A DNA stretch of 64,000 nucleotides from Prochlorococcus sp. AG-402-I20 (GTDB lineage Bacteria > Cyanobacteriota > Cyanobacteriia > PCC-6307 > Cyanobiaceae): the NCBI GenBank assembly GCA_003216975.1, contig QCHY01000005.1, positions 41,185 through 105,184 on the forward strand, read 5' to 3'. Position numbers and translations under genes: made by a program. Shown here in pieces: positions 53,637-63,263 of this stretch. Every line of letters begins with the position of its first letter. Within the stretch, counting starts at the first letter, position 1. Under the pieces are notes generated by a model, which worked only from the letters and a program-made list of their open reading frames with translations, ran no database searches and was not told the DNA's origin.

Positions 53637-54533
53637 ATGACTATTGCCTGGGTCTTTCCTGGACAAGGCTCTCAAAAATTAGGTATGGCAAATTCGTTAC
53701 TAGATTTGCCTGGTTCGAGTGATAGGTTTGAATTAGCTTCAGAAATTCTTGGAAGAGATCTTTGGAAAATTTGTTCTGGTGAAGGGGTTCCAATCGAAGA
53801 AATATATGATTTAAATGATACGAGAAACACACAACCTGCACTTTTTGTTGTTGAGTCGTTATTGGTTGATGATTTAAAAAGACAAAAAAGGGAAACCCAA
53901 ATAATTGCAGGCCACAGTCTCGGAGAAATAGTTGGTCTTTATTCAGCAGATGTTTTAGATGCTAAGACAGCGTTATTGCTCTTAAAGAAAAGATCTGAAT
54001 TGATGGCATCTGCAGGAGGAGGAGCGATGATTGCTGTTTTAGGCTTTGATCGAAAAGAATTAGATGATTTGATTAGAGAAACTGAAGGAGCTGCAATAGC
54101 CAATGACAATAGTGAATCTCAAGTTGTTTTATCTGGTTCACCAGAAGCAGTGAGGAAAGTGGCTGATAATTTAAAATGTAAAAGAGCAATTCCTTTACAA
54201 GTTTCAGGTGCTTTTCATTCCAAATTTATGACTGAAGCATCTAAAAGTTTTGCCGAAGAACTTGATAGAGTAACTTTTCAAGATGCTCAAGTTCCAATTC
54301 TCAGCAACGTTGATCCAACTCCAACTTTAAGTGGTGAAATATTAAAGGATCGCCTAAAAAAACAAATGACTACTGGAGTTAGGTGGAGAGAGACTATGGA
54401 TGTAATGCAAAAAGAAGGTATAACCACAATGGTCGAGATTGGTCCAGGCAATGTACTTAGCGGTCTTGCTAAACGATCAATGAAGGGGGTCTTGGCTAGT
54501 CAAATATCAAATGCAAGTGATTTGGGTTATTGA
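53637..54533 (+). CDS. fabD: Malonyl CoA-acyl carrier protein transacylase
   Basis: Transfers malonyl from CoA to ACP. At 298 aa it has FPGQGSQ near residue 7, the nucleophile Ser93 in GHSLGE and the catalytic His in SGAFHSKFM near residue 201. It starts 27 bases after fabH. Its stop codon (54531-54533) overlaps the TTG start of plsC, so translation is coupled. Confidence 0.95.
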   Translation: MTIAWVFPGQGSQKLGMANSLLDLPGSSDRFELASEILGRDLWKICSGEGVPIEEIYDLNDTRNTQPALFVVESLLVDDLKRQKRETQIIAGHSLGEIVGLYSADVLDAKTALLLLKKRSELMASAGGGAMIAVLGFDRKELDDLIRETEGAAIANDNSESQVVLSGSPEAVRKVADNLKCKRAIPLQVSGAFHSKFMTEASKSFAEELDRVTFQDAQVPILSNVDPTPTLSGEILKDRLKKQMTTGVRWRETMDVMQKEGITTMVEIGPGNVLSGLAKRSMKGVLASQISNASDLGY

Positions 54534-55216
54534 TTTTGGAACAATTTAAAGTTGTTACGCGAGTTAAAAAAAACCATCAAAATTTACCCCGACAAAGCTT
54601 TGTTTATGCTTGCGTCAGTTTTCTATTAGTTTTCCCGATTTTTCGTTTTTTGTTTAGAGGTAAAACAAAAGGCATTTCGAATTTACCTAAGACAGGAGGA
54701 GTTGTTGTTGTTTCTAATCATGGATCCCATCTCGACCCACCGATTTTGGGCCATGCATTGGGTAGACCGGTAGCTTTCATGGCAAAATCTGAACTTTTCA
54801 AGGTGCCCATATTGTCATTAATAATTTCTGCTTGTGGTGCCTATCCAGTGAAGAGGGGAGCTGGAGATAGGGAGGCAATAAGAAATGCATCTAATCGATT
54901 AATTGAAGGATGGGCTACGGGTGTGTTTTTGGATGGAACCAGACAAGAGAATGGGAGAGTTAATGATCCTAAAGCAGGTGCTGCTCTTCTGGCTGCGAAG
55001 ACAGGTTCCCCTATCCTTCCGGTGGCAATAGTCAATAGTCACAGAGCTTTTCCGAAAGGATCTCTTCTTCCCCGATTTGTCTCTATTCATTTAAGAGTTG
55101 GTGAATTAATTCAACCTCCTAAAACAAAGCAAAGAGAAGATTTAAGATTAACAACTAAAGAAATTCAAATATCTATAAATTCAATGCTGGATAAAGGCCT
55201 AATACTAAATATCTAA
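54530..55216 (+). CDS. plsC: 1-acyl-sn-glycerol-3-phosphate acyltransferase
   Basis: Second acylation in phosphatidate synthesis. The acyltransferase motif NHGSHLDPP gives His64 and Asp69, followed by the block-2 segment PVKRGAGDREAIRNA and block 3 FLDGTRQENGR, where the usual Glu-Gly-Thr is Asp-Gly-Thr. A hydrophobic N-terminal segment (YACVSFLLVFPIFRFLF) should anchor it in the membrane. Start TTG at 54530, overlapping the fabD stop. Completes an operon with rpaB, plsX, fabH and fabD. Confidence 0.92.
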   Translation: MILEQFKVVTRVKKNHQNLPRQSFVYACVSFLLVFPIFRFLFRGKTKGISNLPKTGGVVVVSNHGSHLDPPILGHALGRPVAFMAKSELFKVPILSLIISACGAYPVKRGAGDREAIRNASNRLIEGWATGVFLDGTRQENGRVNDPKAGAALLAAKTGSPILPVAIVNSHRAFPKGSLLPRFVSIHLRVGELIQPPKTKQREDLRLTTKEIQISINSMLDKGLILNI

Positions 55217-55264
55217 ATTTAATTTATCTCTACAAGATTAGAAAAACTTGCAACTTATGCATTT

Positions 55265-55927
55265 TTATTTTTGATTATCGATTGGTGAAGTTGGATAGAT
55301 GGGTAATGTTTTTTGCCAATCAGACTTGATATTTATATCTTGACAATATTGAGAAAAATTTATAAGTGAAATAATATCATTTTTTATATTATTAGTCGCC
55401 TTAATTGAAGGATTGATAAGTTTTTGATTGTTTATTAATTGTGGAGAAATTATTTCACTAAATTGATGAAAATTTGACTCTTGGTGAATTTTAACTAGTT
55501 GATATTTACCAGCCACAATTCCTCTACGTGGCAAATCATCTATTATCCAAAATGGATCCATGATCTGGTTTTTAGCAAGATCTTTGTATAGTCTTGGAGC
55601 CATTAAATGAAAGGAACTAATTGAATCTAATGAACAATCAATTTGCTGGGCAATAATTCTAGCCATAGAGATAGTTAATCTTGTACTAGTAAAACTCCCA
55701 GGACCTTTTGCTACTGAAATGCGAATAATTTGCTTCCAAAACTTTCTGGGGAGAATAGTTTCTATACAACTAAATAATTTGTTTGACAATGAGCGGCCAA
55801 TATTAAATATTTCACTTTTTATTATTTTTTCTGGAGTTTCCATATCTTTAATGGCTATTCCAAAAGATTCAGAGCAACTGTGTAAGGCTAATAAATATTT
55901 AGATTTTGAGTTATGGAAATTTTGCAA
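55265..55927 (-). CDS. tsaB: tRNA threonylcarbamoyladenosine biosynthesis protein TsaB
   Basis: Partner of TsaD in forming t6A37 in tRNA. At 220 aa, the first strand YLLALHSCSESFGIAI and KGPGSFTSTRLTISMARIIA are the family's nucleotide-fold motifs, as in YeaZ. The C-terminal half is diverged and lysine/serine rich, common in picocyanobacteria. It faces plsC tail to tail with 48 bases between. The ycf34 gene lies upstream on the same strand after 17 bases. Confidence 0.88.
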   Translation of the reverse strand: MQNFHNSKSKYLLALHSCSESFGIAIKDMETPEKIIKSEIFNIGRSLSNKLFSCIETILPRKFWKQIIRISVAKGPGSFTSTRLTISMARIIAQQIDCSLDSISSFHLMAPRLYKDLAKNQIMDPFWIIDDLPRRGIVAGKYQLVKIHQESNFHQFSEIISPQLINNQKLINPSIKATNNIKNDIISLINFSQYCQDINIKSDWQKTLPIYPTSPIDNQK

Positions 55928-55944
55928 TGAATTTATTATGATTG

Positions 55945-56196
55945 TTATTTTGGAATCTCTTCTCCTGGACGTAGCCTACTCCATTTCCCTTGATCAAGTT
56001 TAAAACTATCGCATCCTCTGACATCCCATTCTATACCTGTCTTGCTATCAGGGAGATCAAAAATATTGATATGTATTTTTGGATTAGTGCCTTGAAAATC
56101 TGGATTTTTGGAGAGGTGTTTGACTTGATGATTTTCTTCAATTGTGTAGTAGGTCTTACATCTATCTACCCAAGCACAATCAACACAGATGCACAT
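55945..56196 (-). CDS. ycf34: Ycf34 iron-sulfur protein
   Basis: Protein of 83 aa with MCICVDCAWVDRCKTYYTIEE at the start, whose cysteines Cys2, Cys4, Cys7 and Cys13 can bind a cluster, and the conserved ending IEWDVRGCDSFKLDQGKWSRLRPGE. Ycf34 is known from plastids and cyanobacteria, with a role in photosynthetic electron transport or its regulation. It lies 17 bases upstream of tsaB, same strand. Divergent from cca, with a 32-base gap. Confidence 0.9.
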   Translation of the reverse strand: MCICVDCAWVDRCKTYYTIEENHQVKHLSKNPDFQGTNPKIHINIFDLPDSKTGIEWDVRGCDSFKLDQGKWSRLRPGEEIPK

Positions 56197-56228
56197 AACT
56201 ATTCAAGAAAAATCTAGGTGTCATTTTG

Positions 56229-57419
56229 ATGAGTAAAGACAGATTACTATCAAATGATCTTTTTGGAGTTTTAAACCCAAAAGATTGGCCAATATCCATT
56301 CATGATTTGCCTCCTGGCAGTGCATTAGTGGGCGGTGCTGTTAGAGATGGATTATTGAACAAATTGAGTCAAAAACCTGATTTAGATTTTGTGATACCAG
56401 TAAATGCTATCAAGTTCAGCGAAAATTTATCTAAAAAGATTAGTGCCACTTTTATAAGGCTTGATGAAAAGAGAGATATTGCTCGATTAGTTATAAATGG
56501 ATGGACTTTAGATATTGCTCGACAAGTTGGAGAAAATCTTAGAGAAGATTTATTAAGACGAGATTTTCGAATAAATGCAATTGCTTTGAGGCTTAAAGAA
56601 AAGCCAGAGGTTTTTGATCCGACGGGAGGAATGGATGACTTGAAAAATAAGACAATTGTTGCAATAAGTGAAAAGAACTTACTTGATGACCCTTTGAGGA
56701 TTCTTCGAGGTTTTCGATTAATGTGTGAATTGGACTTTAAGTTAGAGAAAAAAACTAAAAGGTTTCTCAAGAATAATGTAGATAAATTAAGTAATGTTGC
56801 ACCTGAAAGGATAAAAATGGAAGTCTTGAAAATAGTTCATTCAAGATGGAGTCCTTCAATTTGGCAAACATATTTAGAACTTCAATTATTGAACAAATGG
56901 AATGAGGATAATCTTCCAAGTATAGAGCTAAAAAGAAAAGATATTTCTTCGACTGAGCTCTGGCTTGGAGGTATTTTAGCAAAACTAATATGTTTACTTA
57001 GTGATGAGGGCTTATCAAGTTTGACGTTTAGTAAAAATGAAATTAAAAGATGTAAGAACCTAAGATTTTGGGTTCATAAAATTAATAATGTTGGTTTAGA
57101 TAATCTTTCAGAGGATGAAAGGTTTCAACTTCACATTGATTTGGAGGAGGATTTGCCATCTTTAATTCTTTTTCTGCAAGACAAATATGCAAATGTTTGG
57201 CTGGAACGCTGGAGAGACCCCTCTGATCCTCTCTTTCACCCTTCTTCACCCTTGGACGGCTATACGCTTCAAAAAGTCTTAAAAATCCCTCCAGGTCCTT
57301 TCTTGGGAGAACTTATGAAATATCTTTCTAAGGAAAAAGCTTATGGAAGATTCTTCACAAACCACGAGGCTTTGGAGGTCGCTCGTAAATGGATCCTAGA
57401 GAATTCCCCCTTTTTGTGA
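56229..57419 (+). CDS. cca: tRNA nucleotidyltransferase / poly(A) polymerase family (CCA-adding)
   Basis: Adds CCA to tRNA 3' ends; needed here because tRNA-Asn does not encode CCA. At 396 aa it has the class II head LVGGAVRDGLL (about 34-44), the acidic DLDFVIP (catalytic Asp pair), RRDFRINAIALRL, and FDPTGGMDDLKNKTI. A TTG at 56226 is an alternative start directly before the ATG. CCA-adding versus A-adding specificity is not decided from this, but some cyanobacteria split the tasks. Confidence 0.88.
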   Translation: MSKDRLLSNDLFGVLNPKDWPISIHDLPPGSALVGGAVRDGLLNKLSQKPDLDFVIPVNAIKFSENLSKKISATFIRLDEKRDIARLVINGWTLDIARQVGENLREDLLRRDFRINAIALRLKEKPEVFDPTGGMDDLKNKTIVAISEKNLLDDPLRILRGFRLMCELDFKLEKKTKRFLKNNVDKLSNVAPERIKMEVLKIVHSRWSPSIWQTYLELQLLNKWNEDNLPSIELKRKDISSTELWLGGILAKLICLLSDEGLSSLTFSKNEIKRCKNLRFWVHKINNVGLDNLSEDERFQLHIDLEEDLPSLILFLQDKYANVWLERWRDPSDPLFHPSSPLDGYTLQKVLKIPPGPFLGELMKYLSKEKAYGRFFTNHEALEVARKWILENSPFL

Positions 57420-57485
57420 TTAACTACACACAAATCAAATTTATCTCGGCCGTATGCCGTCGTCGTCTTATCCCCTTTTTTCTAA

Positions 57486-57917
57486 ATGAGTGTTCGCCTT
57501 TACATCGGCAATTTGCCGCAGAATGTCAATGTTAAAGAATTGGAAGCCCTCCTATCTTCAATAGGAGACGGTATCAAATTTAAAGCTGTTTTCGATAGGG
57601 ATACCAAGGCTTGTAGGGGATTTGGTTTCGCTAATATCAAAGATGAAAATGTTGCAAATGACCTTATTGAAAAATTAAATGGTCATGAATTTAATGGTAA
57701 TAAATTGAGGGTAGAGCGCTCTGAGCGCAAAGATTCAAATTCCGGTGGCTCTAGAAGAGGAGCGAATTCTCATAATGGAAATAAGAGTTCTAACCGTAAG
57801 GATGTTAAGAAAGTTGTACATAGCGACGCACCTATTAAAGAAGCACCAGATCCTCGATGGGCTGGAGAATTGTCAAAATTAAAGGATCTTTTAGCTAATC
57901 AAAAAACACCTGTATAA
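57486..57917 (+). CDS. RNA-binding protein with one RRM
   Basis: Protein of 143 aa. The RRM (1-80) has RNP2 RLYIGNLP and RNP1 ACRGFGFANI, and then a glycine/serine/arginine-rich linker (NSGGSRRGANSHNGNKSSNRK) and a conserved C-terminal DPRWAGELSKLKDLL segment typical of cyanobacterial Rbp proteins. These are cold-induced and may bind mRNAs near the thylakoid. Upstream leader 57420-57485 has a CGGC-CGTAT-GCCG hairpin. ATG at 57486. Its stop is four bases from the crtB stop. Confidence 0.9.
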   Translation: MSVRLYIGNLPQNVNVKELEALLSSIGDGIKFKAVFDRDTKACRGFGFANIKDENVANDLIEKLNGHEFNGNKLRVERSERKDSNSGGSRRGANSHNGNKSSNRKDVKKVVHSDAPIKEAPDPRWAGELSKLKDLLANQKTPV

Positions 57918-57921
57918 ATTT

Positions 57922-58860
57922 TCAATTAATTAGTGTCCTAAGTTTATATTTTTCATCGTTGATAGTTATCAAATAAGATATGGGTAGATTAACTGCCTTT
58001 ATCCATCCTTTTACATATGCACGATTGTTGAAGACATCGTAATCTAATTTTTCAATTGAATTTAATATTCCACTGTAAAGTCTTAATGATGTCCATATGG
58101 GCCATCTAGCATCTATTGATAGCCATTTGATGCCTTCCTCAGATTTAAGGAACCAATCTCTTGCTCTGGCTAATTGAAAAGACATTAAAGCTTTCCAGTT
58201 CTCATTGATTGTTCCGTTCATTAAATCTTCTTCGGAATAATTAAATTTTTTTAAATCTTCCAATGGTAAATAAATTCTTCCTCTTCCTCTATCTTCTCCA
58301 ACATCCCTAAGAATATTTGTTAATTGATTTGCAATTCCTAAAGCAATAGCAGCTTTTGAAGTATCAGGTGATGGCTTACTTGGATTAGATGTGTAGGCAG
58401 CATCAATTCCAATCACACCTTGAGTCATTAACCCAACCGTTCCAGCAACTCTGTAACAGTAGAGTTTTAGTTCTTCAAAAGTTTGATATCTGGTTGTATT
58501 TAAATCCATTCTCTGACCTTCAATCATGTCTATATAAGGCTGGATAGACTGAGGGAATTTTTGGAGAGTATCAGCTAAGACTGCATCAAGATCATCTTCA
58601 GTGTTACCAGCAAAAACTTTTTTTGTTTTGTCTTCCCATTTATTAAGTCGATCTGACAACTCATTTTTAGATTTTTTTTGAGCTTCTGCACTATCCATAA
58701 GCTCATCAGTTCTACGACACCAAACATATATAGCCCAGATTGCTCTGCGTTTAGCAGGAGGGAGCAACATGGTGCCAAGGTAGAAGGTCTTTGCCCATTG
58801 TGCAGTTTCTTTTCTGCAAGCCTCGTAGGCATCCTCAAGATTCAAAGAAGGCTGCGCCAA
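57922..58860 (-). CDS. crtB: Phytoene synthase
   Basis: Condenses two GGPP to phytoene. At 312 aa it has the first aspartate-rich region in YVWCRRTDELMDSAEA and the second in GIANQLTNILRDVGEDRGRGRIYLP-like blocks (DVGEDRGRGR), which bind diphosphate via Mg. Start TTG at 58858-58860 gives AQPSLNLEDAYEACRKET. It is downstream of pds, 81 bases away on the same strand, so the two are probably cotranscribed. Convergent with the RRM gene. Confidence 0.96.
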   Translation of the reverse strand: MAQPSLNLEDAYEACRKETAQWAKTFYLGTMLLPPAKRRAIWAIYVWCRRTDELMDSAEAQKKSKNELSDRLNKWEDKTKKVFAGNTEDDLDAVLADTLQKFPQSIQPYIDMIEGQRMDLNTTRYQTFEELKLYCYRVAGTVGLMTQGVIGIDAAYTSNPSKPSPDTSKAAIALGIANQLTNILRDVGEDRGRGRIYLPLEDLKKFNYSEEDLMNGTINENWKALMSFQLARARDWFLKSEEGIKWLSIDARWPIWTSLRLYSGILNSIEKLDYDVFNNRAYVKGWIKAVNLPISYLITINDEKYKLRTLIN

Positions 58861-58941
58861 AATTAGAAATTTGTAAGTTTTTTAGTTTGCATTAATCTGT
58901 TGGACTTCAAGTTTAAATAAATTGCTATAGATACATTAAGA

Positions 58942-60348
<1,407 letters not shown>

Positions 60349-60434
60349 TTAACAACTTTAGTGATTAAGACCACCCAACTAGGGATAACGTAGTTAAATT
60401 TGCAGTATAAATTTCGGTTTGTTGTATTAAATTC

Positions 60435-60782
60435 ATGAGCGACACTATTCTTAAATGCACAACACGTCACGTAAGAATATTTACTGCAGTTGTAGAAAAT
60501 AATGATTTAATTTTGGATAATGGACATTTGACATTAGACATTGATCCAGATAATGAATTTCTTTGGACTGATCTATCTATCAAAGAGGTACAAGATTATT
60601 TTCGTGAATTAGTTGACTCTCAAGCCGAAAATGAATTGAGCGATTACAGCTTGAGAAAAATTGGATCACTACTTGAAGATTTTATTCGTAAGTTGCTTCA
60701 AGACGGAAAACTTAGTTATAACCCAAATAGTAGGGTGATGAATTATTCCATGGGATTACCAAGAACACAAGAATTATTATGA
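60435..60782 (+). CDS. ndhM: NDH-1 subunit M
   Basis: Hydrophilic oxygenic-phototroph-specific subunit of NDH-1, 115 aa. The segments [28 protein letters not shown] and the terminal [13 protein letters not shown] are typical. Its stop overlaps the start of the DUF3172 gene as ATGA (60779-60782), so translation of the two is coupled. Divergent from pds with about 100 bases in between. Works with ndhO and ndhF, also encoded here. Confidence 0.93.
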   Translation: MSDTILKCTTRHVRIFTAVVENNDLILDNGHLTLDIDPDNEFLWTDLSIKEVQDYFRELVDSQAENELSDYSLRKIGSLLEDFIRKLLQDGKLSYNPNSRVMNYSMGLPRTQELL

Positions 60783-61435
60783 ATCAAGGTCCTTATAATC
60801 GGCGTCCATCATCTCGCAGAAGATCAGATTTAGCGAGAAGACAAGAAAGAAACAAATTTAATACTAGAAAAGATTCAAATATCAGAGATCCATATGAACC
60901 AAGAGGCAGTCGATTTAACTCTTCAGGTCCAACAGGTGGCGGAGGCGGAATCAAAATAAACTCTAATTCAATTGCAATTTTAGCTGGAGTATTGGTAATT
61001 GGTGTTGGCATTGGAAGCCTTATCACAAGTACAACTTCAGGCGGTCAGGGAAATATTGCAAGTCAACAACAATTGGACATGGCAGTTCCAGATCCAGACT
61101 TTTGTAGGCAATACGGTGCAAGTGCTTTTGTTATTGATGTTGAAATGTATACGACCCTAAATCCCTCTACAAGCTTTGTCACGCAACCTGCTCTTCAACC
61201 AGGTTGTGTCATCAGAAGAGAAAATTGGACTGTTTTGCAAAAGCAAGGAGCAATAAACAATGAAGATGTTCGAGAGTGTAAACAAAGAATGAATACATTT
61301 GCTTATATTGGATCAATTAGGGACCAGCCCATTGTTCGTTGTGTCTATCAAGCAGATGTTAATGAAAATAAATTTATAATTAAAGGTGCTGAAGAAGATG
61401 CGGTCGGTATCAATAAAGAAGCTATTCAGTTTTAA
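60779..61435 (+). CDS. DUF3172 membrane-anchored protein
   Basis: Protein of 218 aa. A basic arginine-rich N-terminus ([19 protein letters not shown]), a glycine patch, one membrane helix ([19 protein letters not shown], about 64-82) and a soluble domain with [20 protein letters not shown] and [15 protein letters not shown]. This fits the cyanobacterial DUF3172 family as I remember it. Function unknown; coupling to ndhM by ATGA overlap hints at an NDH-1 or thylakoid role, an inference. Its stop shares TTAA with the stop of the LysR gene. Confidence 0.8.
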   Translation: MNQGPYNRRPSSRRRSDLARRQERNKFNTRKDSNIRDPYEPRGSRFNSSGPTGGGGGIKINSNSIAILAGVLVIGVGIGSLITSTTSGGQGNIASQQQLDMAVPDPDFCRQYGASAFVIDVEMYTTLNPSTSFVTQPALQPGCVIRRENWTVLQKQGAINNEDVRECKQRMNTFAYIGSIRDQPIVRCVYQADVNENKFIIKGAEEDAVGINKEAIQF

Positions 61436-62382
61436 TTTTTTGCATTAAATAGTGGTGAAAATGAACTAGCAAATAAAGGTAATATGTCTTGTGTGAATGC
61501 TGCTGCAGCTCTTGATGAATATCTACCAGGATTAGTGATTACTTTTAGTTCTCTTTTGACTTCTAGATCTTCAACTATCGCTCTGTGAATACTTCCGCCT
61601 GAGAGTTCTCTTTCAAGTGATACAACTGGGAGAAAAGCAGCTCCTAGATCTGATTGGACTGCATTTTTAATAGCTTCAAGAGAATTTAATTCCATCTCAA
61701 TATTTAATCTTTGGACGTCCAACCCTGAAGAAGATAGTAGTTGATCTACGACTTTTCTTGTCGTTGATTGATTGTCTAAAGTTATAAATCTTAGACTATA
61801 TAAATCTTCTTTTGTAAGTTCTTTTAATTTTGCTAATGGATGATTAATAGGTAAAACTAGCGCTAACTCATCTGTTCCGAAAGGAATAACTTCTAATGAT
61901 TCATTTAATTCTAATGGAAGCTGACCTCCGATGATAGCTATATCTATTTGACCATTCGCAACACTCCATCCCGTTCTTCTGGTGCTATGAATTTGAAGTT
62001 GAACTGAAACTTCTGGGTACTTTTGTCTAAAAAGCCCAATCATTCTTGGCATCAAGTAAGTGCCAGTAGTTTGACTAGCTCCAATAATGAGAGAGCCCCC
62101 TTTTAGATTATTTAAATCTTCAATAGCTTTGCAAGTCTCTTGGCACTCTCCTAAAATTTTTTCGCAATAATTGAGAAGAAGTTTTCCAGCTTCAGTTAAC
62201 TGAGCCTTTCTGCCTCCTCTATCAAATATGGCAATTTCTAGTTGTTTTTCCAAATTCTGCACTTGCAAGCTCACAGCTGGCTGAGTAACAAACAGGCTGT
62301 CAGCAGCTTTTTTAAAACTTCCCTCATCAACAATTGCTTTGAGGATTCTTAGTTGGTCAAGAGTGAATGGAATTTCGGCCAT
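61432..62382 (-). CDS. LysR-family regulator (RbcR/NdhR/CmpR group)
   Basis: CO2-responsive transcription factor group, 316 aa. The winged HTH (1-62) reads [20 protein letters not shown], then [20 protein letters not shown]; the effector domain has [20 protein letters not shown]. The sequence matches the RbcR/NdhR type that controls RuBisCO or NDH-1 genes. Its divergent position to NnrU-ndhF suggests it may act on ndhF. ATG at 62380-62382. An operator-like palindrome is in the gap (62444-62458). RbcR versus NdhR assignment is not settled. Confidence 0.9.
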   Translation of the reverse strand: MAEIPFTLDQLRILKAIVDEGSFKKAADSLFVTQPAVSLQVQNLEKQLEIAIFDRGGRKAQLTEAGKLLLNYCEKILGECQETCKAIEDLNNLKGGSLIIGASQTTGTYLMPRMIGLFRQKYPEVSVQLQIHSTRRTGWSVANGQIDIAIIGGQLPLELNESLEVIPFGTDELALVLPINHPLAKLKELTKEDLYSLRFITLDNQSTTRKVVDQLLSSSGLDVQRLNIEMELNSLEAIKNAVQSDLGAAFLPVVSLERELSGGSIHRAIVEDLEVKRELKVITNPGRYSSRAAAAFTQDILPLFASSFSPLFNAKN

Positions 62383-62435
62383 GGTGGCAGGCCTTCATGG
62401 CGGTTATTAAAATAAAATGTAGGGAAAAACAACAC

Positions 62436-62458
62436 CAACTGTTGATCCGGTATGGATC
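62436..62458. promoter_or_regulatory. Inverted repeats, putative LysR operator
   Basis: CAAC-T-GTTG (62436-62444) and GATCC-GGTAT-GGATC (62444-62458) lie in the 109-base gap between the LysR gene and the NnrU-family gene, where a LysR regulator normally binds to control both itself and a divergent target. Direct binding is inferred. Confidence 0.5.
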
Positions 62459-62491
62459 TAATAATTTATTGAGAGGCTCTTTAAAGGACTA

Positions 62492-63238
62492 ATGACATTT
62501 TCAGATACTCATGGTTCGAGTTTTGTGATGATATTACTTTTGTTTTTTTTTGCCGTTATTCATAGTGGAGGTGCGGCTTTAAGGGCGAAGGCGGAAGGTT
62601 TAATTGGTGCAAGAGCATGGAGATTGGTTTTTGCTTTTGCAAGTATTCCCTCAGCTATTGTTTTGGTTGGTTATTTTATTGCTCATCGTTACGACGGAGT
62701 TAGATTTTGGAATTTGCAAGGGGTTAGCGAACTAATTCCAATGATTTGGATTTTGAGTGCAATTAGTTTTCTTTTTTTGTATCCAGCTACATATAACCTT
62801 TTAGAAATACCAGCTGTTCTGAAACCTAAAGTTAGAATTTATGCTACAGGGATTATTAGAGTCACTCGCCATCCGCAGGCAATAGGTCAAATTATTTGGT
62901 GTTTTGCGCATTTACTTTGGATAGGCACAAGCTTTACTCTTGTGACTTGCTTGGGATTAATTGCTCATCATTTATTTGCCATTTGGCATGGTGATAGACG
63001 ACTTAGCCTCAAATTCGGACAAGAATTTGAGGATGTGAAGAAAAGAACATCGGTCATTCCATTCTTAGCTGTGTTGGATGGACGACAAAAATTACAAATA
63101 AAAGAATTTCTCAGGCCCTCTCAAATGGGCATTCTCATTGCAGTAATTTTTTTCTGGTGGTCGCACAGATTTATTTCTGTTGGAGCTCAGAGATTTCTCT
63201 CTTTTGATTTAACTGAATTACTAGCAAGAATTGCCTAA
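62492..63238 (+). CDS. NnrU-family membrane protein, possible 15-cis-zeta-carotene isomerase (Z-ISO)
   Basis: Protein of 248 aa with six or so membrane helices. Conserved features are FAVIHSGGAALRAKAE near the start, RVTRHPQAIGQIIW and LIAHHLFAIWHGDRR with histidines that can coordinate heme b, as in the NnrU/Z-ISO family. Z-ISO isomerises the 15-cis bond of PDS product to suit CrtQ in the dark. Pds, crtB and crtQ occur in this window; the ndhF gene follows 25 bases on and is the operon partner. Z-ISO activity is inferred from family, not proven. Confidence 0.8.
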   Translation: MTFSDTHGSSFVMILLLFFFAVIHSGGAALRAKAEGLIGARAWRLVFAFASIPSAIVLVGYFIAHRYDGVRFWNLQGVSELIPMIWILSAISFLFLYPATYNLLEIPAVLKPKVRIYATGIIRVTRHPQAIGQIIWCFAHLLWIGTSFTLVTCLGLIAHHLFAIWHGDRRLSLKFGQEFEDVKKRTSVIPFLAVLDGRQKLQIKEFLRPSQMGILIAVIFFWWSHRFISVGAQRFLSFDLTELLARIA

Positions 63239-63263
63239 ACTTATTTCAATATGATTTAGCTGG

